From NCBI GenBank assembly GCA_029975215.1, contig JARKPO010000019.1, forward strand, positions 34,283 to 98,282: a stretch of 64,000 nucleotides of DNA, read 5' to 3'. A model generated the notes under the pieces. The model was given only the letters and a program-made list of their open reading frames with translations. It searched no databases and was not told where the DNA came from. Made by a program: the position numbers and the translations under genes. This stretch comes from Levilinea sp. GTDB taxonomy: Bacteria > Chloroflexota > Anaerolineae > Anaerolineales > Anaerolineaceae. Position 1 is the stretch's first letter. The number at the start of each line of letters is the position of its first letter. Shown piece by piece: positions 28,391-37,599 of the stretch.

Positions 28391-29002
28391 ATGTCCGCGC
28401 CGCCTTCAAAAATGCCTCTGATCGCCCTGGTGGGTGTAGACGGCTCAGGCAAATCTTCTGTCATCCAGGCTTTGAAAGCTGAGCTGCAAGCTAAACAAAT
28501 CCCGGTGCATGTTCTGCATGGGAATAACCTCCTGCCCAAAAACGGGCCCATTCACAACCATCAGCACCCGCCGCGCCCTTTTTTTACCAGCTGCCTGAAA
28601 ATGCTCTACCGCGCTGTCCGCTGGCTCAGCCATTATCATCTGCACCTGCGGCCTCGACTGAGTTCTGGCGTGCTAATTTTGGCCGACCGCCATTATTTTG
28701 ACGATGTGACCATTGACCCGCGCAAATACCGCTACGGCGGCCCGCACGCCCTGGTCAACCGGCTGCGCTGCCATCTGCCCCGCCCCGACCTGTTCATCTT
28801 TCTGGACGCGCCTCCCGAAGTCCTTTTGTCCCGCAAACAGGAAATCCCGCTGAAGGAGGTTGTCCGCTTGCGCGCCGCTTATCAATCCCTGTTGGCCTGC
28901 CAGCCCAACACACATCAGGTGGACGCCTCGCCCCCCTTGCCGCAGGTGCTGGCTGAGGTACGCGCCGTCATCCAGCCGTACCTTCCCACCAGTCAAAGCT
29001 AA
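28391..29002 (+). CDS. Thymidylate-kinase-like P-loop nucleotide kinase
   Basis: A 203-residue protein with Walker A GVDGSGKSS near the N-terminus, the strand VLILADRHYFDDV with the family DRxxxD-type Arg, and FIFLDAPPEVLLSRKQE, the lid-side motif of thymidylate kinase relatives. It diverges from canonical Tmk in the substrate loops, and such proteins are often annotated only as thymidylate-kinase-like. It stands alone between the divergent transporter gene and tRNA-Thr, so context does not help. It may phosphorylate something other than dTMP. Confidence 0.75.
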   Translation: MSAPPSKMPLIALVGVDGSGKSSVIQALKAELQAKQIPVHVLHGNNLLPKNGPIHNHQHPPRPFFTSCLKMLYRAVRWLSHYHLHLRPRLSSGVLILADRHYFDDVTIDPRKYRYGGPHALVNRLRCHLPRPDLFIFLDAPPEVLLSRKQEIPLKEVVRLRAAYQSLLACQPNTHQVDASPPLPQVLAEVRAVIQPYLPTSQS

Positions 29003-29096
29003 GCCGCCCACCGGCGCCGTAAGATCGTTCCACCTCGATGGGCTTGCCGTTTGACAGAGGTTTGCCTACACGCAGACCTATTTTTTACCTCTTCCC

Positions 29097-29126
29097 TTGC
29101 CGAGGAAACCACATTTCTGGTATAAT
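29097..29126 (+). promoter_or_regulatory. Promoter of tRNA-Thr
   Basis: TTGCCG (29097-29102), an 18-nt spacer and TATAAT (29121-29126). The start would fall a few bases before the tRNA at 29140. Confidence 0.65.
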
Positions 29127-29139
29127 AGCCCTCGCAGTC

Positions 29140-29212
29140 GCCACCTTAGCTCAGCTGGTAGAGCAGACGATTCGTAATCGTCAGGTCATGAGTTCGAACC
29201 TCATAGGTGGCT
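29140..29212 (+). tRNA. tRNA-Thr (anticodon CGT)
   Basis: A full cloverleaf: acceptor GCCACCT/AGGTGGC, D-stem GCTC/GAGC, anticodon stem GACGA/TCGTC with loop TTCGTAA, and T-arm ATGAG-TTCGAAC-CTCAT. The anticodon CGT reads ACG (Thr). CCA is not encoded. It has its own promoter and terminator. Confidence 0.96.
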
Positions 29213-29231
29213 TATGCCACAACATAAATTT

Positions 29232-29267
29232 CCGGCAGGCAATTTTTGCCCTGCTGGGAATTTTTTT
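29232..29267 (+). terminator. Terminator of tRNA-Thr
   Basis: CCGGCAGG (29232-29239) pairs with CCTGCTGG (29250-29257, one G-T pair), followed by AA and seven T (29261-29267). Confidence 0.8.
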
Positions 29268-29301
29268 ATCACCCAAACCCCTCTCCTTTGCTCCATAAAG
29301 G

Positions 29302-29307
29302 TATAAT
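29302..29307 (+). promoter_or_regulatory. -10 box placed for a leaderless transcript (MshA-like GT)
   Basis: TATAAT ends 6 nt before the ATG at 29314; the intervening CCTGAT contains no Shine-Dalgarno sequence. The -35 is weak. Confidence 0.55.
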
Positions 29308-29313
29308 CCTGAT

Positions 29314-30573
29314 ATGAACATTGCCATGCTCTCGTATCATACCTGCCCCCTGGCCACCCTCGGCGGTAAAGACACCGGCGGCATGAACGTTTACGTCCGT
29401 GAGCTCGCCACACAATTAGGACGCATGAAAATTCATGTGGATGTGTTCACCCGCTCTCAGGATGAGCATGTTCCTCACGTGCTCCACGACCTCGGCTTTG
29501 GCAACCGTGTGGTGCATGTGCCCGCCGGGCCCGAATACCCCCTGCCTAAATCCGATCTGCCCCAATACCTGCCCGCTTATGCCGAATCCATCCGCCGCTT
29601 TGCCGAAGAAAAGAACATCCACTATGACGTCATCCATTCCCACTACTGGATGTCCGGTATCGCTGCCCTAGAGCTTCAGCAGGCCTGGAAAGCCCCTATC
29701 GTGCAGATGTTCCACACCCTTGGCCATATGAAAAACCGCGTCGCCCTCTCCCCCGCCGAAATGGAAGGCCCCTACCGTGTGGAAGGCGAGCAAACCGTCA
29801 TCCGCGGCGCACAGCGCATCATCGCCGCCACTCTGGCCGAAAAAGCTCAATTAGAGTTTCTCTATCAGGCTGACAAGCGCAAGATCACCATCATCCCTCC
29901 GGGTGTCGACACGTCGCGTTTTTACCCCATCCCCTGCGAAGAGGCCCGCGATGTTATCGGCATCCCCTGCGGCGACAATATGATCCTCTACGTGGGCCGC
30001 ATCGAACCCCTCAAAGGCATTGACACCCTCATCCAGGCCCTGGCCGCCATGCGCTCCGACCCCAGGCTCATCCCCATCCCCCATTACCTCACCATCATCG
30101 GCGGCGACCCCGACGTGACCCCACAGAATATGAGCGCAGAAATGACCCGCCTGCGCGCCCTATGCAGAGACCTGGGGCTGAACGATATGGTGCTTTTCAT
30201 CGGCAAGCGCAGCCAAGACACGCTGCCCTATTACTATTCTGCTGCGGAAATCGTGGTCGTCCCTTCTCATTACGAATCGTTTGGCATGGTAGCCCTGGAA
30301 GCCATGGCCTGCGGAACTCCTGTGGTGGCCTCACAAGTCGGCGGTTTGGGCTTTTTGGTGCAAAACGGCGTCACCGGCTATTCCATCCCCGACCGCGACC
30401 CCAATGCCCTAGCGGAGCGCCTCACCCAACTCATTTGCGACCCCGAACTGCGCGCGCAGCTCGGCGCCCAGGCAAAAGAATACGCCCAGGCCTATGCCTG
30501 GGAAAACATCGCCAGCCGCATGATTCAGGTGTACGAACAGCTGCTTCAGCCCAAATCCGCACCGCAGCCCTAA
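29314..30573 (+). CDS. Glycosyltransferase family 4, MshA / sucrose-phosphate-synthase-like
   Basis: A 419-residue GT-B enzyme. The N-terminus GGKDTGGMNVYVRELATQLG is the characteristic Gly-rich nucleotide-sugar/acceptor loop of MshA and sucrose phosphate synthases, and VIHSHYWMSG is the family HxHYW motif. The donor domain has YVGRIEPLKGIDTLI and the E-x7-E motif in SHYESFGMVALEAMACGTPVV in pieces. It probably uses UDP-GlcNAc or another NDP-sugar with an inositol phosphate or sugar-phosphate acceptor. It has no ribosome-binding site and may be leaderless. Confidence 0.87.
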   Translation: MNIAMLSYHTCPLATLGGKDTGGMNVYVRELATQLGRMKIHVDVFTRSQDEHVPHVLHDLGFGNRVVHVPAGPEYPLPKSDLPQYLPAYAESIRRFAEEKNIHYDVIHSHYWMSGIAALELQQAWKAPIVQMFHTLGHMKNRVALSPAEMEGPYRVEGEQTVIRGAQRIIAATLAEKAQLEFLYQADKRKITIIPPGVDTSRFYPIPCEEARDVIGIPCGDNMILYVGRIEPLKGIDTLIQALAAMRSDPRLIPIPHYLTIIGGDPDVTPQNMSAEMTRLRALCRDLGLNDMVLFIGKRSQDTLPYYYSAAEIVVVPSHYESFGMVALEAMACGTPVVASQVGGLGFLVQNGVTGYSIPDRDPNALAERLTQLICDPELRAQLGAQAKEYAQAYAWENIASRMIQVYEQLLQPKSAPQP

Positions 30574-31274
30574 AGAATCCCTCCACGGACAATCATTTGC
30601 AAGGTGATCAGGAAAAAGCACAGCCACAGCGCGCCCCAAAGGCGCGGGATCCGGCGAGTCGTTTTAAAGAGAATAAAATAGACCATATACAGCCCGCCCG
30701 CGGCGGCTAAAATTCCGTTACCCCAATACAGGCTCTTGAGCAAATACGACACCTGCCCAAAGTAGTTTTGAATCCCTAAGAACATGGTTCCTGTCCAAAA
30801 CAGCATATACGAGAAGGCGTAAAACCGCGCTCCCAAGGGCAGTACCCGCCGCCACAGCACGCTCACGATCAGTCCCACCATCAACAGCATGATGACCCCG
30901 GGCAGGCTGATCAATTCGACCGCCCCCAGGTCGTTGCTGACCATCGTCACCGACCAGGCCAACAGGCCGCCCGCCATACCCCACCACGCGCGCGTTCGCT
31001 CACCCCAGCGGGTGATCAGTGAACGCTCCAGGCAAAAAACGGATAAAGCCAATAAGATCACAATGTAAATCAAAACCCCGGCGCTGCCGCTCAGGTTTTG
31101 CACCGGCCGCACCATCATTGCCGCCGTCAACATGCATAAATATAAGACAGCTGCTGCACCTAACCCGTCCATCAGTTTACTGCGCAGGTCGCTCTGCAGC
31201 CGCTGCCGCCATGGCGCTGGAGTGACCGCCAGCGTTTCTTCCATTTGCTGCCCTTCTTGTGGTCCTTCGCTCAT
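30570..31274 (-). CDS. Polytopic membrane protein of unknown function
   Basis: A 234-residue protein from the ATG at 31274, which has GGGGAGGCG just upstream; a longer reading from 31313 would overlap the preceding MFS gene. A ~40-residue polar N-terminus precedes six or seven hydrophobic segments, with a short Arg-rich loop (TTRRIPRLW) before the last helix. No catalytic motif or family signature is recognised. It follows the MFS gene with slight overlap and is probably co-transcribed. It ends convergently, overlapping the glycosyltransferase stop. Confidence 0.6.
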   Translation of the reverse strand: MSEGPQEGQQMEETLAVTPAPWRQRLQSDLRSKLMDGLGAAAVLYLCMLTAAMMVRPVQNLSGSAGVLIYIVILLALSVFCLERSLITRWGERTRAWWGMAGGLLAWSVTMVSNDLGAVELISLPGVIMLLMVGLIVSVLWRRVLPLGARFYAFSYMLFWTGTMFLGIQNYFGQVSYLLKSLYWGNGILAAAGGLYMVYFILFKTTRRIPRLWGALWLCFFLITLQMIVRGGIL

Positions 31275-31296
31275 CACGCCTCCCCAAACTTGCTGC

Positions 31297-32547
31297 TCAT
31301 TGATGTTCTTCAACTTGGGTCAAATCCACGCCCCCCAGCATGAACCAACCCAGGGCCCCGGCGATTACAATGATCGTGCCGAAGATCCCATAAATCACAC
31401 GAAACCCGACTGCATCCGCAAAAAAAGAGGCCAGCGCCATCGAGATCAAACCAGCAGCAGAGGCGATCGCGTTGAGTGCGCTGTTCACCCGTCCGCGTTT
31501 TAAATCCGTCACCGCCAGCTGGATCAAGGTCATCAGCACGGACTGACCCGGTACCAGGAACAACCCAATCACAAAAGTCAGCATGATAATCCAGACAAAG
31601 GCAGGCGAAACGCCGATGCCCACCAGCAGCAGCCCGATGGACATCATCGCCCAGGCCCCCCAGGCCGCTTTTTTCATGCGTCCGCTAAAAAAACCCAGCA
31701 AGGCTGTCGCGATCAGCATTCCCAAGCCCTGCGCCGAATCCACAATCCCCAGACCTTCCGGCCCCACCCCAAAATGGGTGCGTAGATATGGAACCCACAG
31801 CACATTAATGGCCCCCAGCCCAAACTGGAGCACTGTCATCAACACCAAAATGCTCACCAGCAGTCGGCTGGAAAATAAGGTTCCTATTCCCTCACGCAGC
31901 TCAACCCATACCGCCGTCAGACTGCTGGTGCCGCCCGGAGTGGTGCGCGGCACCGTCATCAGCAGAATCGCCAGAGCGCTCAGCAGAAAACTGGCCGAAT
32001 CAAACAAAAAAGCCACCCGCGCCCCCGCAAACCCAATGGTGAATCCCGCCAGCGCCGGGCCGATCAGAAACCCCATGGTCTCCACCCCTTGCATCAAGCC
32101 CATCGCTGCCAGCAGGTCTTTTTTCTCCGGCACAATCAAAGGCAGCACGGCTGCGCGCGCTGGATAGAAAAAACGGCTCAGGCATGACATTAGAAAACCC
32201 ACCGTGTAATAAATCCACACCTGATCCGCCCGCTGCACCGTCAGACATACCAAAACCAGCCCGGCTCGTATAAAATCCGCCGCCATCATCGTCTTTTTAC
32301 GGTCCCAGCGGTCCACAAAGACCCCCGCCACCGGCCCCAACACCAGCATGGGGATGCTCGAAGAGATCAAAGATAGGCCAACCATCAAGGTGCTGCCGGT
32401 TAAATCCTGAATCAAAATCGGCATCGCCAGCCAGTTAAAATAATCGCCAATAAAAGAGATCATCTGCCCAATCCACAAGGCCACAAAATTGCGGTTGCGG
32501 AAAAGGGAAAAATAAGAATTGCTTTGAGGTGAGGCTTCGATGGACAT
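31297..32547 (-). CDS. MFS transporter, MefA-type efflux family
   Basis: A 416-residue, 12-helix major facilitator. The loop 2-3 motif is DRWDRKKTMMAADFIRAGLV, typical of the macrolide/enterobactin exporter subfamily, and the first helix contains FVALWIGQMISFIGDYFNWLA in part. It would export a small hydrophobic compound, but no substrate can be assigned. The downstream membrane protein overlaps it slightly. Confidence 0.87.
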   Translation of the reverse strand: MSIEASPQSNSYFSLFRNRNFVALWIGQMISFIGDYFNWLAMPILIQDLTGSTLMVGLSLISSSIPMLVLGPVAGVFVDRWDRKKTMMAADFIRAGLVLVCLTVQRADQVWIYYTVGFLMSCLSRFFYPARAAVLPLIVPEKKDLLAAMGLMQGVETMGFLIGPALAGFTIGFAGARVAFLFDSASFLLSALAILLMTVPRTTPGGTSSLTAVWVELREGIGTLFSSRLLVSILVLMTVLQFGLGAINVLWVPYLRTHFGVGPEGLGIVDSAQGLGMLIATALLGFFSGRMKKAAWGAWAMMSIGLLLVGIGVSPAFVWIIMLTFVIGLFLVPGQSVLMTLIQLAVTDLKRGRVNSALNAIASAAGLISMALASFFADAVGFRVIYGIFGTIIVIAGALGWFMLGGVDLTQVEEHQ

Positions 32548-32580
32548 GACAACGATTCTCGTTGATGCAAAAAAAGGAAG

Positions 32581-33774
32581 TTATTTTTTCTTCGGGCCAG
32601 AGCGGTACAAACTTCGCCCCGCCTGCACTACCGGCCGGCCAAAACGTTCGCGCAGTTCATCCAGCGCGCCCAACAGTCGCTGTTCTTTTTCGTTGGGCGT
32701 CTCCCACAGCCCCGGCTGAAACGCTTGTTGGCTCAGCCCGCTGGTGCCCACCCCAATCAGCCGTACGGACCTGCCCGGCTGCCACACGGTATCAAACAGC
32801 TTCAAAGCCACCGCACCAATGAGTTTATCCTGTTGGGTGGGCCGCTCCAAAGACATCTGCCGGCTCAGGGTGGTGAAATCCGGCCAGCGCAGCTTCAGCC
32901 GCACCGTCGCCGCGCATAAACCGTGCTGCCGCAGCCGGTAGGCCACGTCTCCGCTCATGTCCAGCAGGGTCCCGCGCAGCACCGCCGCATCGCTCACATC
33001 CCGCTGAAAGGTCACTTCCTGACTGATGGATTGGGCCTGGTGAACGGTGACCACCGGCCGGTCGTCAACGCCCTGCGCGTGGCGCACCAGTTCATGACCG
33101 ATTCTACCAAACATCCGCACCAATTGGTTCTCCGGCATGGCCGTCAATTGCCCGATGGTGGTCACCCCCACCTCATTCAGCCTGGCCCCCAGCTTGGGTC
33201 CCACCCCCCACAGGGCCTGCACGGGCAGCCCAGCCAAAAAGGTCGCCTCTTGCCCCGCCGGAATTTCCAGCAGGGCGTTGGGTGCGGTCGGCCCCCGTTT
33301 GGAGGCCTTTCCGTGATCTGTCGCCATTTTGGCCACCAACTTATTGCTGGCCACTCCCAGCGAACAGGGCAGGCCGGTGCGTTCATTCACCGCCCGCTGC
33401 ACCCGATAGCCAATCTCGGCCGCGGGCTGGGGCAAATCGCTCACATCCAGAAAGGCTTCATCAATCGAAAGCTGTTCCAGCAGGGGCGTAAACTCACCCA
33501 GCACCCCCATCACCTGTTCCGAAGCCGCCCGGTACAGCCCGTGGTTCCCTGGGATCAGCGCCAGTTCCGGGCACAGCCGCAGCGCCTGTCCGGTGGGCAT
33601 GGCCGAATGCACCCCAAACTGGCGCGCCGCATAGGAACAGGAGCTAACCACCCCGCGCTCTTCGGGCTTGCCACCCACAGCAAAGGGTTTGCCCCGCAGG
33701 GACGGTTCCCGCTGCTCTTCCACAGCGCAGAAAAATGCGTCCAAATCCACATGCAGGATTTTCCGAAAATTCAT
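32581..33774 (-). CDS. dinB: DNA polymerase IV (Y-family translesion polymerase)
   Basis: A 397-residue enzyme from the ATG at 33774 (AGAGG 7 nt upstream); a GTG six codons earlier is less likely. Catalytic motifs are intact: VDLDAFFCAVEEQ with the first Asp, and LSIDEAFLDVSD with the Asp-Glu pair. The steric-gate region, SYAARQFGVHSAMPTGQA and the HhH segment (LPVQALWGVGPKLGARL) follow. It carries out error-prone bypass of damaged DNA. No LexA-type box was recognised upstream. It stands alone between an ABC exporter and the MFS gene. Confidence 0.94.
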   Translation of the reverse strand: MNFRKILHVDLDAFFCAVEEQREPSLRGKPFAVGGKPEERGVVSSCSYAARQFGVHSAMPTGQALRLCPELALIPGNHGLYRAASEQVMGVLGEFTPLLEQLSIDEAFLDVSDLPQPAAEIGYRVQRAVNERTGLPCSLGVASNKLVAKMATDHGKASKRGPTAPNALLEIPAGQEATFLAGLPVQALWGVGPKLGARLNEVGVTTIGQLTAMPENQLVRMFGRIGHELVRHAQGVDDRPVVTVHQAQSISQEVTFQRDVSDAAVLRGTLLDMSGDVAYRLRQHGLCAATVRLKLRWPDFTTLSRQMSLERPTQQDKLIGAVALKLFDTVWQPGRSVRLIGVGTSGLSQQAFQPGLWETPNEKEQRLLGALDELRERFGRPVVQAGRSLYRSGPKKK

Positions 33775-33836
33775 CGTGCGGCCTCTGCTCACCAGTGTAC
33801 AGCCCTACTCTGCGCCGGTCAACCCTTTGCGCCTTG

Positions 33837-34841
33837 CTAAGCCTGACCCGCGGGCTGGAGCAGCTTCTCTTCGTAAATCCGCCGGATGGTCACCTCTAAT
33901 TCCGGCCGCCGCACTTCCAGATCGGTCACGGAATAGCGCGCCAGTAAGGTCTGAATCAGCGCGGCGGGGTCATGCGTGTGCCCATCCAGCGCAAATGTCA
34001 CTCGCGGCCCGTCTCGGCTCACAATCTCGGCCCCCTCCAGGCTAATTTGCTCATCCGGGTTGGCCAGCGTAACTGCCAGCAGCCGCCGCCCGTCGAACCG
34101 CTGGCTCAAGGCCGTCAGGCTGCCGTCATACAGCAGCTGTCCCTGATCCAAAATCAGCACCCGGTTGCACAATTTCTCCACATCCGAAAGGTCGTGTGTG
34201 GTCAGGATGATGGTCGTCCCCCGCTCCTGATGAATCTTTTGAATAAACTGCCGAATGCGCTCCTTCGCCACCACGTCTAACCCGATGGTCGGCTCATCCA
34301 AAAAAACCAGGGGCGGTTCGTGCAGCAGCGCCGCGCACAAATCCGCCCGCATACGCTGGCCCAAAGACAAAGACCGCACCGGCGTGTGGATAAAGTGCTC
34401 CATCTCCAACATCTCAGTAAATTCACGCAAATTTCGCCGGAAGCGCTCCGCCGGAATCGAATACATCGCCTGCAGCAGTTCGAAGGAATCGATCACCGGC
34501 AGGTCCCACCACAGCGTAGTGCGCTGCCCAAACACCGCCCCGATGTGGGCCACGTAGGCCTGACGCTGCTTCCAGGGTACAAACCCGCCCGCCTCCACTT
34601 CGCCCCCGCTCGGAACCAGCAGGCCGGTCAGGATCTTGATCGTGGTGGATTTTCCAGCCCCGTTGGGCCCCAAGTAGCCCACCATCTCGCCTGCCTCCAG
34701 CGAAAAGTTCACCTGACTCACCGCCGTCACTTTTTCCACCTGCGGCGCCACCAGGCTCAACGCCGACCCCAAAATCCCCTTGCGGCGTTTATTCACCCAA
34801 AAAACCTTCTCCAAATCTCGCACGCGCAAAATCGGATTCAT
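33837..34841 (-). CDS. ABC-2 type exporter ATP-binding protein
   Basis: A 334-residue ATPase with Walker A GPNGAGKSTT, a degenerate signature SLSLGQRMR, Walker B LVFLDEPTIGLD and H-loop LTTHDLSD, followed by a ~90-residue C-terminal domain. The signature and the preceding LTGLLVPSGG segment are typical of ABC-2 exporters paired with two DUF990-like permeases. The two permease genes lie directly upstream (35652-34846 and 36448-35657), giving a complete exporter of unknown substrate. Confidence 0.9.
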   Translation of the reverse strand: MNPILRVRDLEKVFWVNKRRKGILGSALSLVAPQVEKVTAVSQVNFSLEAGEMVGYLGPNGAGKSTTIKILTGLLVPSGGEVEAGGFVPWKQRQAYVAHIGAVFGQRTTLWWDLPVIDSFELLQAMYSIPAERFRRNLREFTEMLEMEHFIHTPVRSLSLGQRMRADLCAALLHEPPLVFLDEPTIGLDVVAKERIRQFIQKIHQERGTTIILTTHDLSDVEKLCNRVLILDQGQLLYDGSLTALSQRFDGRRLLAVTLANPDEQISLEGAEIVSRDGPRVTFALDGHTHDPAALIQTLLARYSVTDLEVRRPELEVTIRRIYEEKLLQPAGQA

Positions 34842-34845
34842 GGCA

Positions 34846-35652
34846 TTAGCTCCCCGTACTCTGATACTTTGTGATCCCCCACCGCCAAAAGCGCAAGGCC
34901 AGCCGTAGCCCCGCTGCGGCTACCAGCGGCGCAAAGAACGGCGCTGCCGCTGGAAAACCAAACGGGTCGGGCTTGCCCAAAAAATACAGCGCCGGGTAAT
35001 AGTTCATAAAAATGAAAGGCACCACATATGTGAAAAAGCGCCTCATCCCTTTGGGGTAAATATCCATCGGATACCCCATCATCTCCACGCCCCCATAGGT
35101 CAAAATATTAACCGCCTCCACCCGCTCAACCGTCCAAAAGGTCAGCGTCGTCCCAAAGATGAATATCGCCCCCATCAAGACCACCTGGCTGGCGATCACC
35201 AGCGGCAGATACAGAGTCTTGGCCGCCGTCCACACCACAGGTGTCTGCCACAACCCGTAAGCCAGAATGATCACCCCCTGCAGAATGCGCCCCAGACGTC
35301 GCAGCAAAAAGGACGATCCCAGAACCTGCACGGTGATGTTGACCGGCCGCAGCAGCAGCTGATCGAACTGCCCCTGGCGTACCATCGGGCTGAAGGTATC
35401 CGCGTCAAACCCGCTGAAAATCATGTCCGTCAGCCCAAAGGCGATCTCCGCCACCCCCACCAAAAAAGCCACCTCCCCCACCGTCCACCCCACCACTCCG
35501 CCAAAGCGGTTCAGCACCAGCGCCACCGAAAAGAAATAGGTGCCGTTTAAGAGGCCCGTGGAGAGCACGTCCATCAAAAAAGACATGCGGTACTGCATCT
35601 GTGAACGCAGTTGAATGGAGAGCAATTTGCGGTAGAGCGTTAAGCTGCGCAT
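34846..35652 (-). CDS. ABC-2 family permease (second subunit)
   Basis: A 268-residue, six-helix membrane protein of the ABC-2/DUF990 type, with the characteristic N-terminal YRKLLSIQLRSQMQYRMSF amphipathic helix and a conserved DADTFSPMVRQGQFDQLLLRP cytoplasmic segment (about 80-100). Its GGAGG ribosome-binding site lies in the end of the upstream permease gene. It forms a heterodimeric channel with that permease. Confidence 0.86.
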   Translation of the reverse strand: MRSLTLYRKLLSIQLRSQMQYRMSFLMDVLSTGLLNGTYFFSVALVLNRFGGVVGWTVGEVAFLVGVAEIAFGLTDMIFSGFDADTFSPMVRQGQFDQLLLRPVNITVQVLGSSFLLRRLGRILQGVIILAYGLWQTPVVWTAAKTLYLPLVIASQVVLMGAIFIFGTTLTFWTVERVEAVNILTYGGVEMMGYPMDIYPKGMRRFFTYVVPFIFMNYYPALYFLGKPDPFGFPAAAPFFAPLVAAAGLRLALRFWRWGITKYQSTGS

Positions 35653-35656
35653 CTTC

Positions 35657-36448
35657 TCACCCTCCTTGAATGACCAGCTTGCGGATGCCGAGCCGCACAG
35701 TTACCTGCGAAGCACCCGCCAGCACCAGGAACCACACCAATTGCAGCCCCAGGCGCATCCCCAATTCGCCCGCTGGAACGATCCCCAGGTAAATTTCCAC
35801 CGGCGTGTTGATCAGCGAGGGAAAGGGGGTCCAATAGCACAGGCGTGTGAACCATTCCGGCATCAATTGCAGCGGCATATAGAAACCGGAAAGCACCCCG
35901 GAGATCAAAAACCCCAGGCGCGCCACACCGCGCGCGTCTGGAGTCCAGAAAGCAGCCAAATTGACCAGAAAATTCCAGGAAAAGCTCACCAGCCAGCTCA
36001 GCCCCAGGCTGATAAGAAACCAGCCGGTCTGCCCCAGCGAGCCGGGAATAACCAGCGGGTGGAAAATGGCAAACAGCGCCAGGAAAATGACCCCGCGCCC
36101 CCACAGGTTGAACCCCGCCTTGCCCATTTCCCGCCCCATCCACAGCGTGTACAGATGGGTCGGCTTGAGCAAATCCATCGCCACCTGCCCGGAATACACA
36201 CTCTTCGACACATCCGTCATGCCGAAAATCCGCAGAAAGGCGATCATGGCCTGCGTCAGGGCCACATAAGTCACCGAAGCGGCCGCGTCCATGCCGTTCA
36301 CCGCCGTCCCCACCGGCAGCAGCGCCATCAGCAAGGCCGCCCGCACCAGACCAAAGAACAGATTGGTGGCCAGGCCGGCCCACATCGCCAGGCGGTAGGT
36401 CGTCTCCTGCCGAAAAGCCCGCCTCACCACTTCCCAGAAGAATCGCAT
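35657..36448 (-). CDS. ABC-2 family permease (first subunit)
   Basis: A 263-residue, six-helix permease. I chose the ATG at 36448 (MRFFWEVVRRAFRQE), because the longer reading adds 47 residues with no resemblance to the family. The segment YSGQVAMDLLKPTHLYTLWM parallels the Q-x-D-x-L-L-x-P motif of the partner permease, showing that the two are paralogues. It is first in the three-gene exporter operon. Confidence 0.86.
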   Translation of the reverse strand: MRFFWEVVRRAFRQETTYRLAMWAGLATNLFFGLVRAALLMALLPVGTAVNGMDAAASVTYVALTQAMIAFLRIFGMTDVSKSVYSGQVAMDLLKPTHLYTLWMGREMGKAGFNLWGRGVIFLALFAIFHPLVIPGSLGQTGWFLISLGLSWLVSFSWNFLVNLAAFWTPDARGVARLGFLISGVLSGFYMPLQLMPEWFTRLCYWTPFPSLINTPVEIYLGIVPAGELGMRLGLQLVWFLVLAGASQVTVRLGIRKLVIQGG

Positions 36449-36596
36449 GTGCGCCGCCTCCGCAGCCCTAAGGATACCGCCGATTATATCCGCTGCGCGG
36501 CGGCGGCCGGCCTCAAACCCTCCATCCAGCCCAAAAAACTGGCCGTCTGGGGGGTTCCAGACGGCCAGGACAAAGGTTAGAGATTCCATCCCTTCG

Positions 36597-37580
36597 CTAT
36601 TGCAGGGTCAAAATCCCCCAGGTGGTGGGGTTGGTCAACTTTCGGCCCCCCGCGCTGGAGACCATGGTCTGCTGCACATTTTGATCCACGTTGTCGTTAT
36701 CGGAAACCGAGAAGGCAAAGCCCACCTTGACACCTGGGCCGGGCGTCACCCCAAAAACGCCCCAGGGCACAGCCGCCTCCACGCGGTAGCCTTCCTCGAA
36801 GGCCACCGCGCCGATTTTGACCTTGCTCTGCCCGCCAGCCAACCCGCTAGGGAACCACAAAAACGCCTCGCGTGTCCCGTCCACGCCCCCGCGGCCAGGC
36901 GAGATGCCCAGTTGAAAATCGTCACCGCTCAGCTGCGCGCTGCCAAAATCGTCCCACAGGTTGCTGTCCAACAAAATCTCCAGGCTGTCGCCTTTATAGA
37001 GGTCGGCCCCGCTGGCGTTTTGCGCGTAGCGGTCATCGCGCACTTTGGCCGCCACGTACAGATATTGGTAATCCCACCCCACCCGGAATGAGCTTTCCAA
37101 ATCCGCGCTGGTCTCCCGCTGCCCATACACCACCGCCGTAGCAGCGTAGGTCTTACCGGGCCATTCATCCCAATTCCCATCCAGAGTCGGCGGGGAAGCA
37201 AAATACGCCGCCGAAAATGCTCCCCCGGGCCGCCCTGCCAGAGTGGCCGTGGCAGGACCTGCGGTCAGCGTGGGCGGGGCGGTGGGCAGGCCCGGCGGGG
37301 TTGGGGTCGCCGCAAGTTCTGGTGTAGCCGTCAAAGGCACCATCGTCACCGTCGGCGTCAGCATCGGCGGTTCTTCTTCCTCAGTGGGAGCCAGCGTGGG
37401 GAATTCCACCGGAGCGGCCGGTGTCAGTGACCCCAAAATTCCCGATCCAAACAGAGCCGTCATCGTCAGGTTAGGCGCAGGTTCACTTCCGCCCGGCTTC
37501 AGGCCCGCAAATGGCAAATTGCACCCTAACAGCACCGCAGCCGCCGCCAAAAGCAGCGCTTTTTCAATAGACCGTCTCAT
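36597..37580 (-). CDS. Lipoprotein with CBM9-like domain
   Basis: A 327-residue secreted lipoprotein. The signal peptide ends at LLGC (Cys20). A ~110-residue Pro/Thr/Ala linker follows. The rest (~125-327) resembles the CBM9/DOMON-like beta-sandwich: PTLDGNWDEWPGKTY, VGWDYQYLYVAAKVRDDRY, GDSLEILLDSNLWDDFG and a closing TTWGILTLQ. Such domains bind carbohydrates. It lies 20 nt after a paralogue with the same layout, probably one operon. It is anchored outside the membrane; the ligand is unknown. Confidence 0.82.
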   Translation of the reverse strand: MRRSIEKALLLAAAAVLLGCNLPFAGLKPGGSEPAPNLTMTALFGSGILGSLTPAAPVEFPTLAPTEEEEPPMLTPTVTMVPLTATPELAATPTPPGLPTAPPTLTAGPATATLAGRPGGAFSAAYFASPPTLDGNWDEWPGKTYAATAVVYGQRETSADLESSFRVGWDYQYLYVAAKVRDDRYAQNASGADLYKGDSLEILLDSNLWDDFGSAQLSGDDFQLGISPGRGGVDGTREAFLWFPSGLAGGQSKVKIGAVAFEEGYRVEAAVPWGVFGVTPGPGVKVGFAFSVSDNDNVDQNVQQTMVSSAGGRKLTNPTTWGILTLQ

Positions 37581-37599
37581 CTTACACCTCCCATCCTTC

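Noticed and set aside
36449..36589. 47-residue extension of the first ABC-2 permease
   Set aside because: The extra residues are not hydrophobic and the family N-terminus begins at the ATG at 36448.
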